From the NCBI GenBank assembly GCA_002423465.1, contig DIWG01000048.1, forward strand, positions 1-50,195: 50,195 nucleotides of DNA. The letters are read 5' to 3'. The notes under the pieces were generated by a model. The model was not told the DNA's origin. It saw only the letters and a program-made list of their open reading frames with translations, and searched no databases. Each line of letters opens with the position of its first letter. Position 1 is the first letter of the stretch. A program made the translations under genes and the position numbers. This DNA comes from Syntrophaceae bacterium UBA6112. Lineage in GTDB: Bacteria; Desulfobacterota; Syntrophia; Syntrophales; UBA5619. Shown here one piece after another: positions 40,003 to 49,234 of this stretch.

Positions 40003-40246
40003 GCTCAACCTCCAGCTTATCAATAGCCAGCAGCACGTGTTTGACTTGGTATGCTTTGGCTTTTCCTTTATGATTTTGAATATTGATTCGCGGATCTCCT
40101 TGCCATGGTGTCTTGTACACATGGTGACTTCCGTCTTTATGTCGCGCTATACCAAAATAATGACTACAGACCTTGCTCAAATCAGCAAATCGAACATTTG
40201 CGGGATTGTTTTTCATCTGCACAAGAATATCTTCGATTCCGGCCAT
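39986..40246 (-). CDS. hicA: HicA-like mRNA interferase toxin
   Basis: An 86-aa protein when started at MAGIEDILVQMKNNPANVRFADL (40246); a longer frame to 40312 has no ribosome site. It has GIARHKDGSHHVYKTPW near residue 35, where the GSHH segment holds the catalytic His of HicA ribonucleases, and the ending segment KAKAYQVKHVLLAIDKLE. HicA cleaves mRNA and is neutralised by HicB encoded just downstream. A conventional ribosome site before 40246 is poor, so the true start is uncertain by some residues. Confidence 0.82.
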   Translation of the reverse strand: MAGIEDILVQMKNNPANVRFADLSKVCSHYFGIARHKDGSHHVYKTPWQGDPRINIQNHKGKAKAYQVKHVLLAIDKLEVEHATEE

Positions 40247-40531
40247 GTTTCGTATAGTATCAATATTGATATTTATGTCAAGCCGTTTTTTAAAGTGGTC
40301 ATTATTACGCAATGAAAGGGTGGATGTCTGTCAGAATTGCCGGATGCTGCATTACAGGAGGTTCTGGATACCATTTCCTTATGAAAAAATCACGATCAAA
40401 AAAATGTGCCTTTCAAACCGAACTGAATGTTTTGACAGAAACGGCCAGGTATTGGCTTGTATTTGGAGCCGAGTGGGTCGGGTTGATTAGAACATGACAT
40501 GTGCCGAACCCTAATCCCACCTGTCATGCCT

Positions 40532-41350
40532 TTACGCCGTGAACTCCACGGAGAGGCCGGGAAGCGCGATGCCCTCCAGTTCAGTCCGCCAAGTTTCGCC
40601 GGTACGAATCGACAGCGCAGTTGTGATGGTGCCTGTGGTCACCATCTCGTTTGCCTGCAGAGGCATATAGTTCGGCTGCTTCCCGAGTACGAAAATCAGA
40701 TGCGCGATGGCAGCCAATGGACTGCCAAGCACATTGGATCCTTTACCCATTTCACGAACTATTCCATCACAAGACAAAGTGATCGAAAAGCGCGTAAGTG
40801 CTGCAATCAGATCTGTTCCCAAAAGGCTGACCGCTTGGGGTTCACCCACCAGAAGTGTTCCGTGCAGTGCCCCGTCTGCAACGGTATCTGCGGCCTGAAA
40901 CTTCCATCCGGGAAAGTGCGATTGCACGATTTCGAATGCATGTGCGACCCAGTCAATGCTCTCAAGTATTTTCGAAAGATCTCCATCGACCGGGGGCGCT
41001 GAGCGGAAGTGAAAGACGATCTCGGGTTCGATCTTCGGTTCAACAAAACGTCCGATTTTACACGTTTGATCCTTTCCTGACAGTCGAACAACTGTGGTGT
41101 CATAGATGTAGGCCCATATAGGCTCACGCACTCCATACCGGGACCACATGTCGGGATTGGTAAAACCTAACTTTCGTCCAACGGGAATGGCTCCTTCATC
41201 AAGCCGTGCCTCGTGAATCAAGTGTGCCACTTCGTAAGCCGAGGAGACGTCGAATCCGCTCAATTGCGATGTGAGCGGTTCGATCTGCAGACCATCATCC
41301 TGTGCGGCCTTCATCTGATTCGCTATAGCGTGAAAATCATATGAATTCAT
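40532..41350 (-). CDS. 2-keto-4-pentenoate hydratase/oxalocrotonate decarboxylase-family protein
   Basis: A 272-aa member of the fumarylacetoacetase-hydratase family, from MNSYDFHAIANQM. It shows VGRKLGFTNPDMWSRYGVREPIWAYIYD, KIEPEIVFHF (the Glu-x-Glu metal site, about 107), DWVAHAFEIVQSHFPGWKF (about 140), and MGKGSNVLGSPLAAIAHL (about 220). The family includes 2-oxopent-4-enoate hydratase and 4-oxalocrotonate decarboxylase of meta-cleavage pathways. The neighbour at 41414 is a RidA-type protein, which in aminomuconate pathways deaminates the precursor of this enzyme's substrate. Confidence 0.85.
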   Translation of the reverse strand: MNSYDFHAIANQMKAAQDDGLQIEPLTSQLSGFDVSSAYEVAHLIHEARLDEGAIPVGRKLGFTNPDMWSRYGVREPIWAYIYDTTVVRLSGKDQTCKIGRFVEPKIEPEIVFHFRSAPPVDGDLSKILESIDWVAHAFEIVQSHFPGWKFQAADTVADGALHGTLLVGEPQAVSLLGTDLIAALTRFSITLSCDGIVREMGKGSNVLGSPLAAIAHLIFVLGKQPNYMPLQANEMVTTGTITTALSIRTGETWRTELEGIALPGLSVEFTA

Positions 41351-41413
41351 TAAAGTGCTCCGGAATTCAATCAACCCCTTTGTATTTAAACAGAAACTGT
41401 TGTCTAATGTTCA

Positions 41414-41824
41414 TCACGTTTCCTGTCCGGCCAATGCTGTAACTGTAATCTCCACGTGGGCTCCTGCCGGTAACGATTTCACTTCCACCGTCGTGCGGCC
41501 TGGAGGATTTGCTATAAAGTACTCCGCGTATACTGTGTTCATCTTGGAAAATTCACTCAGATCCGTCATAAACACAAACGTTTGGACGACGAGATCCAAC
41601 CTGGAACCCGCCTCCTCAAGGATAGCTTTGATATTCTCCAGAGTTCTCCGGGTTTCTGCCTCGATGCCACCAGGCACAATCTGTTTCGTCACCGGATCCA
41701 TTCCCTTTTCTCCGGCCACAAAGATGAATCCACCCGCCTTAATGCCCTGAGAATAGGGACCGACTGGGGGGCCTGCCTTAGATGTCTGAATAACCTGAAT
41801 CGGTTTCTTCTTTGCTGGTGCCAT
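41414..41824 (-). CDS. RidA family deaminase-like protein
   Basis: A 136-aa RidA/YjgF-family protein. Typical segments are VGPYSQGIKAGGFIFVAGEKGMDP, TRRTLENIKAILEEAGS, PGRTTVEVKSLPAGAHVEITVTALA. The conserved Arg in PPGRTT and the Glu in H-V-E-I-T-V match active RidA proteins that deaminate imine/enamine intermediates. An Ala/Lys-rich N-terminus (MAPAKKKP) is a small addition. It may either remove reactive imines in general or act as a 2-aminomuconate deaminase with the hydratase downstream; the adjacency favours the second, but it is not proof. Confidence 0.85.
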   Translation of the reverse strand: MAPAKKKPIQVIQTSKAGPPVGPYSQGIKAGGFIFVAGEKGMDPVTKQIVPGGIEAETRRTLENIKAILEEAGSRLDLVVQTFVFMTDLSEFSKMNTVYAEYFIANPPGRTTVEVKSLPAGAHVEITVTALAGQET

Positions 41825-41885
41825 GGGAGGATATCTCCTTTCTATTTTGGATATTGGATAATTGGAAAAGGCAGTCTTATCTTGG

Positions 41886-41905
41886 ATTCCCGCTTTCGCG
41901 GGAAT
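41886..41905. repeat. REP-type palindrome
   Basis: ATTCCCGC TTTC GCGGGAAT is an 8-bp stem with tetraloop, inside GGATTCCCGC...GCGGGAATGAC, the common REP-like palindrome of many bacterial genomes. It lies 60 bases upstream of the RidA gene, in a gap of 263 bases without gene before smc. Confidence 0.6.
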
Positions 41906-42087
41906 GACAGGATCGGCATTTATGGTTGCCGGAGTAATAACCCGCCATCAACCCATGAAATTACCGTTCCGTCCCGCTCTTAAAAAGGGCTCACCCCATT
42001 TTCATTGAACTCAATGTCCGACGTTTGCAGAAAGAATCTGTCGAGCGCGGAATACAAAGCGGGACCTCTTTCAAAACCGCCGGGGGG

Positions 42088-45000
42088 TCAGTTGAGGCTG
42101 ACGGAAACGAGGGTGGAGACCCCCTGTTTCTGGATCGTGACGCCGTAGAGGCTGTCCGCGATTTCCATCGATTTTTTGTTGTGGGTGATCATGAGGATCT
42201 GGGACTGGGCCGCGGTATCTTTTACGAGGCGGTTGAACAGCGCGATATTCGTGTCGTCGAGCGCCGCGTCCACTTCGTCCAGCAGGACAAACGGGACGGG
42301 GCGGTAGAGGAGAATCGAGAAGATCAGCGCGATCGCCGACAGGGACTTTTCCCCGCCGGAGAGCAGGGTAACGCTCTGCATCCGTTTCCCCGGAATCCGG
42401 ATTTCGATGTCGACTCCCGTCTCGAGGAGGTCGTTCTCGTCGGTCAGGCTGAGCTCCGCCCGGCCGCCGGGAAAGAGACGGGTGAATACCTCCTGGAAGC
42501 ACTGGTTGACTCCCGCGAAGGTTTCGGCGAAGCGCTGGCGGGAAACGGTGTTGATCCGCGAGATCGTCTTCTGGAGCGTCTCCAGCGAGGCATTCAGGTC
42601 GGCGATCTGGCCGGTGAGGAACTCGAAGCGGGTTTTGAGCTCCTCGTGCTCGGAGAGGGCGAGAAGATTGACCTCGCCGAAATTCTCGACGGCCTGCCGC
42701 TCCTTTTCAAGCTTCACGGCAAGCTCTCCCAGAGCCTCCTCCGCGAGCGGCTGAAATTCCGGGAGGAGCGGCACGAGGTCCACGCCATACTTCTCCTGGA
42801 TGTTCCGCCGGAGGTTTTCCATCTGCAGCGTGATCTCCCGGGCGGCGACCTCCAGTTCCGTTCCTTCGCGGAGCTGCTCGTCGAGCACCTTCTTGACCTC
42901 CCGGATCTCCGCCTCCCGCGCCCGGAGGAGAGCCTCCTTCTGCTGCTGTGAATCACGCATTCCGGAGAGGGTTTTCTCGATCTCTTCATGTTCGGCGTAG
43001 AGGCCTTTGAGCGCCTCTCCTTCGGCGGCGATTTGAACGGCAAGCGCCTGCGCTTCCCGTTCACAGGTCTCCGCGTCGGCCGTCCGGGCGGCGATCTCGC
43101 GGGTGTGGTCGCCAAGCGAATCTTCCAGCCGGGCCAGCGTTCTCCGGTCGGCCTCCCGTTTTTCCTCCAGGGAGGCCAGGCGGACCTTACGCTCGGTCAG
43201 GGCATGCTCCCGCTCCTCAAGATCGGCGCGAAGCGCGTCCCCCCGCGCCCGGTCCTCGGCCATCGCTGCGTTGAGAACCTCCTCCCCGGCCTCGATGGCC
43301 TTCATCTCCGCCTCGTGCCGCGTGATCTTCTTCCGGGCGTCGGCAGCCTCCGCGGCAAGATTTTCCCGGTTGAAATGGAGGGCCTTGAGCCGCTCCCCGA
43401 CCTGGCGCAATTCGCCTTCGTACCGTTCGACGTCCTTCCGGAGGCCGTTGATCCGGAGTTCCGTGAGGTGGAGATGGGAACGGAGCCGGAGGAATTCCTC
43501 GTCCCACTGGGCGATCCGGGAGGCGGATTTTTTCCGACCCTCCTGCTCCTCCTGGAGCTCGGTCTGGAGCCTTGCAACCTCTTCGGTCAGCTCGGCGATT
43601 TCCCGCCGGTTGCGCAGCAGGCTCCGGTCGCTGCCGTTGCCGCTCCCGCCCGTCAGGATGCCGCTCGGGCTGATGATGTCCCCCTCCGGCGTGACAAAGG
43701 TTCCGCAGAAGCCGTTCTGCCGCCAGAGGGAGATTCCGCTTCCGAGGTTTGGGATCAACAGAACGTCGCTCAACAGCTCGCTGACGATCGCCCGGAAATC
43801 CTCCCGGACCGTGATCCGTTCGATCAGCGGGACCGCCTCCCGGAGATGTTCGTGCTCCGCGAGGGACGCTCCGGAGGCGTGGGGCCGTACTTCAAGGGGA
43901 ACGAAGCTTCCCCGGCCGAGGGAGGCGCTCTTCAGGTAGTCAATCGCCCGGACGCCGTCCGTCTGATCCTTCACCACGACGTACTGGAGCTTCTCCCCGA
44001 GGACCGCCTCGACGGCCGTCTCATACTCCCGGGGGACGTGAATGTGGTCGGCAACGAGGCCGAGAAAGAGTTCGCGGGAGAGACCCCGGCCGGCTGCCCC
44101 CCGGCCGCCGGTCATGAGGGATTTGATCCCCTCGTTGCACCCGGCGTAACTCTCCTCGAATTCCCGGAGCGAGGCGAGGCGCGACGCCTTCCGGCTGTTC
44201 TCCTCGCGGAGACCGGTGATCTTTTCTTCGGCCTCTCCCAGCTCCTCGCGGGCGCGTTCCAGCTCATCGGCGATCTCCGCCCGCCTGACCCCCAGTTCCG
44301 CAAAACTCTCCTCGTCAGCGGAAAGTCCGGAACCGAGATTGTCCAGGGTGCGGCGGAGTTCCGCCGACCGCTTTTTGTTTTCCTCGATTTCCCGAACCTC
44401 CCGTTCCTCCCGTTTCCCGAAGTCTTCGACCATCCGGGCGAGACCGGCGACCATGTTCTTCAGTTTGGCCTTTTCGGCGACGATGTCGATGTACCGGACC
44501 TTCTTTTCCTCCAGTGCCTGTCGGCAGGCCCGGTCCATCCGTCGGCATTCTTCGAGGGCCTGTCCCCCCTCGGCGACCTCCTTGCGGAGCGTCTCGATCC
44601 GCTCCTCAACTTCGACCGATGCAACCCGGAGGGCGGCAATTTCGTCATCGGTCTCCCCCTCGCGCCGCTTCAGAGCCTCGCCCTCGGCGAGGTCCTTCTC
44701 CCTCCTCACGCCGAGATCGGCGATCTTCCGTTTGGAGAATTCGACCCCCTGCTCCTTGATATTGATCGCGTTTTTCGTCCCGTAGCGCTTTTCCTGGTGG
44801 TTCGAAATCAGGCCTTCGTTTTCCAGAACCTCCGCCTTCAGCTCCTCCAGGGCGGCCTCGATGCTCTGCAGCCGCGTCCGGACCTCTGTTTCCCGGTTAT
44901 GGAGTTCATTTTTCGCCTCTTCCCGGGAGGTCCGGCGGATGGACAGATCGGAACAGGTCTGGAGGGCAATGGCAAGCTCAGTCTCTTTGAGGGACTGTTT

Positions 45001-45663
45001 CAGGGCCTTGTAATGCTCCGCCCTCTTCGCCTGACGGGAAATCGTGTTGAGCTGGGTCTTCACCTCGCGGAGGATGTCGTTCAGGCGGACCATGTTTTCC
45101 CGGGTCGCCTCCATCTTCCGGACCGCGGACTCCTTGCGGCTCTTGTACTTGGAGATGCCGGCCGCCTCCTCAATGAACTGCCGCCGGTCTTCCGGCTTCG
45201 CCTCCACGAGGGAGGCAACGCTGTTCTGCTCGACGAGAGAGTAGGTCCGGGCGCCGACGCCCGTCCCCATGAAGAATTCACGGACGTCCAGGAGACGGCA
45301 GGGGATTTTGTTGATCGTGTATTCGCTTTCCCCGTCGCGGAAGAGGCGACGGGTAATCATCATTTCGCTGAACTCTGCGTAATCGCCGGGGAACTGCTGC
45401 TCGTCGGCCGTGAGACTCATGGAGACCTCAGCCATCCCGACGGGGGCGGCCTCCTCCGAACCGTTGAAGATCACGTCGTCCATCTTCTTCCCGCGGAGGG
45501 TCTTGACCCGCTGCTCGCCCATCACCCAACGGATCGCATCGGCAATATTGCTCTTGCCGCAGCCGTTCGGGCCGACGATGCCGCTGATTCCCGGGGAAAA
45601 ATTAACCACGACCTTCTCCCGGAAGGATTTGAAACCGGTGATTTCGAGTTTTTTAAGCCTCAT
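42088..45663 (-). CDS. smc: Chromosome segregation protein SMC
   Basis: A 1191-aa SMC ATPase from MRLKKLEITGFKSFREKVV (45663). Walker A is VGPNGCGKSNIADAIRWVMG (about 35), followed by two long coiled-coil arms (rich in Glu/Arg/Leu) separated by a hinge near 520-690 (SYAGCNEGIKSLM, VPREYETAVEAVLGEKLQYVVV). The C-terminus has the signature LLSGGEKSLSAIALIFSIL and Walker B PFVLLDEVDAALDD (about 1100-1140). SMC dimers with ScpA/ScpB compact and separate chromosomes. A longer open frame upstream to 46029 would overlap the DUF2007 gene antiparallel-free but lacks SMC similarity, so 45663 is chosen. Confidence 0.96.
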   Translation of the reverse strand: MRLKKLEITGFKSFREKVVVNFSPGISGIVGPNGCGKSNIADAIRWVMGEQRVKTLRGKKMDDVIFNGSEEAAPVGMAEVSMSLTADEQQFPGDYAEFSEMMITRRLFRDGESEYTINKIPCRLLDVREFFMGTGVGARTYSLVEQNSVASLVEAKPEDRRQFIEEAAGISKYKSRKESAVRKMEATRENMVRLNDILREVKTQLNTISRQAKRAEHYKALKQSLKETELAIALQTCSDLSIRRTSREEAKNELHNRETEVRTRLQSIEAALEELKAEVLENEGLISNHQEKRYGTKNAINIKEQGVEFSKRKIADLGVRREKDLAEGEALKRREGETDDEIAALRVASVEVEERIETLRKEVAEGGQALEECRRMDRACRQALEEKKVRYIDIVAEKAKLKNMVAGLARMVEDFGKREEREVREIEENKKRSAELRRTLDNLGSGLSADEESFAELGVRRAEIADELERAREELGEAEEKITGLREENSRKASRLASLREFEESYAGCNEGIKSLMTGGRGAAGRGLSRELFLGLVADHIHVPREYETAVEAVLGEKLQYVVVKDQTDGVRAIDYLKSASLGRGSFVPLEVRPHASGASLAEHEHLREAVPLIERITVREDFRAIVSELLSDVLLIPNLGSGISLWRQNGFCGTFVTPEGDIISPSGILTGGSGNGSDRSLLRNRREIAELTEEVARLQTELQEEQEGRKKSASRIAQWDEEFLRLRSHLHLTELRINGLRKDVERYEGELRQVGERLKALHFNRENLAAEAADARKKITRHEAEMKAIEAGEEVLNAAMAEDRARGDALRADLEEREHALTERKVRLASLEEKREADRRTLARLEDSLGDHTREIAARTADAETCEREAQALAVQIAAEGEALKGLYAEHEEIEKTLSGMRDSQQQKEALLRAREAEIREVKKVLDEQLREGTELEVAAREITLQMENLRRNIQEKYGVDLVPLLPEFQPLAEEALGELAVKLEKERQAVENFGEVNLLALSEHEELKTRFEFLTGQIADLNASLETLQKTISRINTVSRQRFAETFAGVNQCFQEVFTRLFPGGRAELSLTDENDLLETGVDIEIRIPGKRMQSVTLLSGGEKSLSAIALIFSILLYRPVPFVLLDEVDAALDDTNIALFNRLVKDTAAQSQILMITHNKKSMEIADSLYGVTIQKQGVSTLVSVSLN

Positions 45664-45787
45664 CTTCTTTAATATCCGCCGGATAGCATTATTCGGTTGG
45701 ATTCTAACAGAAGAAAAGGGGCTTGTAAAGAAAAAATACAATCCGCTGTGGAGGAAGGATGGGAGAACCACAATATATGGTGGAAAA

Positions 45788-46045
45788 CTATTTCTCCCAG
45801 GGGAGTTCACCGTCGTCGTAGGAGCGGGAGAGGAGTTCCTTCGCCCGTTCCCAATCCGGCACGGGAACGAGGATGCGCACCTCGCCCAGACCGTCGACCG
45901 TGATCGCATAGATCGCTCCGGCTGCCTCGTACTGGAGCTGCGTCGGGATCTCCTCGCTCTCGAGCCGACCCCGGATGATGTTCGCCTGTGCCATCCCGGC
46001 GGCCGTGGCGACCACCTCCCAGAGGCCATCGTTCGTTTCGTTCAT
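45788..46045 (-). CDS. DUF2007-type small protein
   Basis: An 85-aa protein from MNETNDGLWEVVATAAGMAQANIIRGRLESEEIPTQL. The pattern W-E-V-V-x-T-A-x-G-x-x-x-A-x-I-I-x-G-x-L-E-S-E-x-I-P, then a beta-strand and V-R-I-L-V-P, is that of the DUF2007 family (putative signal transducing protein, about 70-90 aa). Role unknown. It lies between the radical SAM gene (14 bases upstream) and smc, on the same strand. Confidence 0.75.
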   Translation of the reverse strand: MNETNDGLWEVVATAAGMAQANIIRGRLESEEIPTQLQYEAAGAIYAITVDGLGEVRILVPVPDWERAKELLSRSYDDGELPWEK

Positions 46046-46059
46046 GATTTCATCCTGTT

Positions 46060-47070
46060 TCAGAAGATCCCGTCCAGGGGCGTCCCGCAATCAGGGCAGG
46101 CCGATCCCTGCAGGTCCAGACGCTCGACGGCGAATCCGCAACGGCTGATCAGGAGCCGGCCGCAGTGGGCGCAGGTTGTGTTCTCCCCGACATCGCCGGG
46201 GAGATTTCCGCTGTAGACGTATTTCAGCCCGGCGGATCGGCCGATCTGCACCGCCCGGTGGATCGCCGTGACCGGGGTGGGCGGCGTTTCCGTCATCCGG
46301 TACCGGGGATGGAAGCGGCTGATGTGCCAGGGGGTCTCCGTCCCGAGGGAGGCAACGAAGGCGGCGAGTTCGCGAAGCTCCTCCTCGCCGTCGTTCAGCC
46401 GCGGGATGAGGAGGGTCGTCACCTCGACCCAGATCCCCAGTTCCTTCATCTTTTTCAGGGTGTCGAGGACCGGCTGGAGTCGTGCGCCGCATTGCTTCTT
46501 GTAAAAATCGTCTCGAAAGGACTTCAAATCAACGTTTGCCGCGTCCAGCCGGGGCGCGATGAACTTTAGCATCTCGGGGGTCATGTAACCGTTCGTCACA
46601 AAGACGTTTTTCAAACCTTTTTCCCGTGCGATCCCGGCGGTTTCAGAGGCATACTCCAAAAAAACGGTCGGCTCCGTGTAGGTGTAGGCGATGCTCTTCG
46701 ACCCGCTCCGGACGGCCTGCGCAACGATCTCCTCCGGGGTCCGCGCCCGCCCGACGATTCGACCTTCTTCCCTGGGCATCTGCGAGATCTCGTGGTTCTG
46801 GCAGAAATCGCAGCGGAAATTACACCCGGCCGCGGCGATCGAGAAGGAGCGCGAACCGGGCAGAACGTGGAAGAGGGGTTTTTTTTCGATCGGATCGACA
46901 TTTTCGGCGAGGATGGACCCATAGATCAGGCTGAAGAGTGTTCCTTCCCGGTTTTCCCGGACGCCGCAGAGGCCGCGCTTGCCGGAATCGATCCGGCAAC
47001 GGTGGGCGCAGAGGCCGCACCTTACCCGATTTTGCGCTTCCTTTGCGTACAGCAGCGCTTCATGAACCAT
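46060..47070 (-). CDS. amrS: AmmeMemoRadiSam-type radical SAM protein
   Basis: A 336-aa protein with an N-terminal zinc-like CGLCAHRC...GLCGVRENREG, then the radical SAM motif AAGCNFRCDFCQNHEISQ (CxxxCxxC, about residue 83), TYTEPTVFLEYA, and KNVFVTNGYMTPE. The C-terminus has another Cys pair (CAHCGRLL...CPDCG), which is an extra zinc ribbon. This is the order in the AmmeMemoRadiSam-system radical SAM enzymes; the Memo and AMMECR1 partners are not next to it here. Its substrate is unknown. It overlaps the methyltransferase gene upstream by 11 bp. Confidence 0.85.
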   Translation of the reverse strand: MVHEALLYAKEAQNRVRCGLCAHRCRIDSGKRGLCGVRENREGTLFSLIYGSILAENVDPIEKKPLFHVLPGSRSFSIAAAGCNFRCDFCQNHEISQMPREEGRIVGRARTPEEIVAQAVRSGSKSIAYTYTEPTVFLEYASETAGIAREKGLKNVFVTNGYMTPEMLKFIAPRLDAANVDLKSFRDDFYKKQCGARLQPVLDTLKKMKELGIWVEVTTLLIPRLNDGEEELRELAAFVASLGTETPWHISRFHPRYRMTETPPTPVTAIHRAVQIGRSAGLKYVYSGNLPGDVGENTTCAHCGRLLISRCGFAVERLDLQGSACPDCGTPLDGIF

Positions 47071-47842
47071 TCTTCATGCCCTCCTTCTTCCATTCCCGGA
47101 CGACGCCGGGCATCGGCCTGCCGCCTTCGGCGGTGAGCGCGGCGGGTTCCCGGATGATTTCCTGGATGGTCCGGAAGGAAAATGTCACCGAGAAGGAGAG
47201 ACCGAAGAAGGCGCCGAAGGGGTTGTTCATCACGGGGAGCAATTCCTCCAAACCGGTGGCAAATTCATACCAGCCCCAGGGAAGGAAGATGACACTGCCC
47301 CACCGGATCCGGACCCCCGGGAGTTGCCGCCGGATCAGGATGGCCAGAGAGGCAAGATGGAAGAAACGGGCCTTCCGGGAGATCGGAGGATGGATGAGGC
47401 TCTGCAGACGCCCCTGCGCTCCGAACAGGGACCAGCGGTTCATCACCCCGATGAAAACCCGTCCCCGGCAGACCCGGATCGCCTCGGCGATCGCGATCCC
47501 CGGATCGTCCGTAAATTCGAGGGAATGGATCAGGGTGACCAGGTCGAACTCGTTGTCGGAAAAGGGGAGATCTTCCGCCCGGCCGTCGCGGAGCTCAGCG
47601 CGGCTCCGGAGCCGTTGCGCGGCCTGATCCAGCAGGAACGGCGAGGAGTCGATTCCCGTGACATCGCACCCCTTCCGGCGGAAAAGGGCGAGGTTCTCCC
47701 CGCTGCCGCACCCGACTTCGAGAAGTCGCTCGCCCGCCCGCGGCTCCGTGAGGTCGAGGATGAGGCTCTTGATCCTCCCGTCGAGGTAACGATCGGTGGA
47801 CGTCATCCGCCGGTCGTCCCGGATGGTTCCCTCCGTAGACAT
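47060..47842 (-). CDS. Class I SAM-dependent methyltransferase
   Basis: A 260-aa methyltransferase with motif I LLEVGCGSGENLALFRRKGCDVTGIDSSP (about 39-65), then LRDGRAEDLPFSDNEFDLVTLIHSLEF and later a helix-rich C-terminus that contains hydrophobic segments (PFGAFFGLSFSVTFSF). It resembles UbiE/Methyltransf_11 proteins. Acceptor unknown. Its start codon overlaps neither neighbour; its 3' end overlaps the radical SAM gene, making a two- or three-gene operon with DUF2007. Confidence 0.8.
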   Translation of the reverse strand: MSTEGTIRDDRRMTSTDRYLDGRIKSLILDLTEPRAGERLLEVGCGSGENLALFRRKGCDVTGIDSSPFLLDQAAQRLRSRAELRDGRAEDLPFSDNEFDLVTLIHSLEFTDDPGIAIAEAIRVCRGRVFIGVMNRWSLFGAQGRLQSLIHPPISRKARFFHLASLAILIRRQLPGVRIRWGSVIFLPWGWYEFATGLEELLPVMNNPFGAFFGLSFSVTFSFRTIQEIIREPAALTAEGGRPMPGVVREWKKEGMKNGS

Positions 47843-47942
47843 TGATATTTTCCTTCGTCATTCTGATACATTGGGAAACTGTGCGCCATTCCTTCCCTTT
47901 TCACTCCCGGTCGAAATCCGAGCCGTTGCGGAAGACCGCGCT

Positions 47943-48935
47943 TCACCCGCCGATTTTCCGCATCTCTTTCATGCATTTCTTGATGTGACTCTCATTGCAG
48001 GTGATCTCGTGCTGCTCCGGTTTACGGGAGATCGCCATCCAGATGAGTTCCGCGATTTCCTCGTCGGCGCACCCCGCCCGCAGGGGACCCTTGAGGTCCG
48101 TTTCATCATCCGACAAAAGGCAGGCCCGAAGCTGGCCGTCCGCTGTCAAGCGAAGACGGTTGCAGGAGCTGCAAAAGTGACGGCTGACCGGGCTGATGAA
48201 ACCGATCTCCCCCGCACCGTCCGTCAGACGGTAGATCCGGGCCGGGCCGTCGCTCCCGTTTCCATGACCGTTGACCCGTTCGAGCGCGCCGAAGGCCTCG
48301 ATCCGCTCCCGGATGACTGCATTGGAGAGGTAGCTGCCGTTGTATTCGATTCCCGCATGACCCAGGGGCATCAGTTCGATGAAGCGGATCTGATAGGGAT
48401 GGTCAAGGGTCAAACGGGCGAAGTTCAGAACCTCGTCATCGTTGAACCCCTTGATGGCTACGATGTTGATCTTGATCGGGGAGAAACCGGTTTCCCGGAC
48501 CTTTCGGATCCCCCGGAGAACGGCCCGGATGTCCCCGCCCCGCGTGATCCGGGCGTACTTTTCGGCGTCAAGGGAATCGAGGCTGATATTGATCCGCCGG
48601 ATCCCCGCGTTGAAGAGGTTTTCCGCACAGCCTTCGAGGAGGATGCCGTTCGTCGTCAGGCTGATGTCCTCCAATTCCGGGATCGTGCGGAGCGAGGCGA
48701 TGAACTCCGCAACTCCCCGGCGGACCAGCGGCTCACCGCCGGTGATGCGGACCTTCGTGATCCCCAGTCCCGCCGCAACCCGAATGATCCGGTGAATCTC
48801 CTCATAGCGGAGGATGTCGTCGTGACCGATTCGGGAAAGCCCCTCCTTGGGCATGCAATAGGTGCAGCGGAGGTTGCACCGGTCGGTGATGGAAACACGC
48901 AGATAATTGATATTACGCTCATATTTATCGAACAT
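47943..48935 (-). CDS. moaA: GTP 3',8-cyclase MoaA
   Basis: A 330-aa radical SAM protein from MFDKYERNINYLRVSITDRCNLRCTYCMP; the CNLRCTYC motif binds the first 4Fe-4S cluster with SAM. The C-terminal cluster comes from SRHFCSSCNRLRLTADGQLRACL. The glycine/arginine ending typical of many MoaA proteins is not seen here, so that detail differs. MoaA rearranges GTP in the first step of molybdenum/tungsten cofactor synthesis. A longer frame upstream to 49112 runs through the conserved hairpin element and is rejected. It is divergent from greA. Confidence 0.93.
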   Translation of the reverse strand: MFDKYERNINYLRVSITDRCNLRCTYCMPKEGLSRIGHDDILRYEEIHRIIRVAAGLGITKVRITGGEPLVRRGVAEFIASLRTIPELEDISLTTNGILLEGCAENLFNAGIRRINISLDSLDAEKYARITRGGDIRAVLRGIRKVRETGFSPIKINIVAIKGFNDDEVLNFARLTLDHPYQIRFIELMPLGHAGIEYNGSYLSNAVIRERIEAFGALERVNGHGNGSDGPARIYRLTDGAGEIGFISPVSRHFCSSCNRLRLTADGQLRACLLSDDETDLKGPLRAGCADEEIAELIWMAISRKPEQHEITCNESHIKKCMKEMRKIGG

Positions 48936-48978
48936 GTAAAGGGTTGCACTCCTTTTCCATCCGGAAAGAGAAGCTACA

Positions 48979-49016
48979 CGCCCACAGGGCGGGGCTTGCG
49001 GGTTGCTCTCCCGGTC
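48979..49016 (-). promoter_or_regulatory. Conserved hairpin element, copy B, upstream of moaA
   Basis: On the minus strand GACCGGGAGAGCAACCCGCA continues to GGGCG, matching the copy at 20521-20558 at 34 of 38 positions. The extension to 48961 gives a pairing CCGG at its end. It ends 43 bases before the moaA start and has the same orientation as that gene. It has no evident match to molybdenum-cofactor riboswitch consensus as I remember it. Confidence 0.6.
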
Positions 49017-49234
49017 AAAAAACATGATTGGTTCCTCCGGTCCCGGATGCCCCGGAACGGGACAGATCGGCAACTTTCTAACACAGATTCCGGGTGGTGA
49101 CAAGCATCCCACTCATTTCTTCCTTGACACCCCATGTTTTCTCGATTAAGGATCAAAACTCGTGCGGCAGCAGGTCGACCGGATTCATGCCTGCCTGCGA
49201 GGCACCCCATCAACCGGGCAGGAGAAGAAGTTTC

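Noticed and set aside
42988..45672. Very long open frame (894 codons) opposite to smc
   Set aside because: It is in antisense to the strongly supported SMC coding sequence, rich in Pro/Arg/Gly, with no domain. High GC leaves stop-free antisense frames.
48936..49112. Longer moaA start and a molybdenum-cofactor riboswitch upstream of moaA
   Set aside because: The longer N-terminus is not MoaA-like. The leader did not match the Moco riboswitch consensus as remembered; only the 38-nt element shared with another locus is supported.
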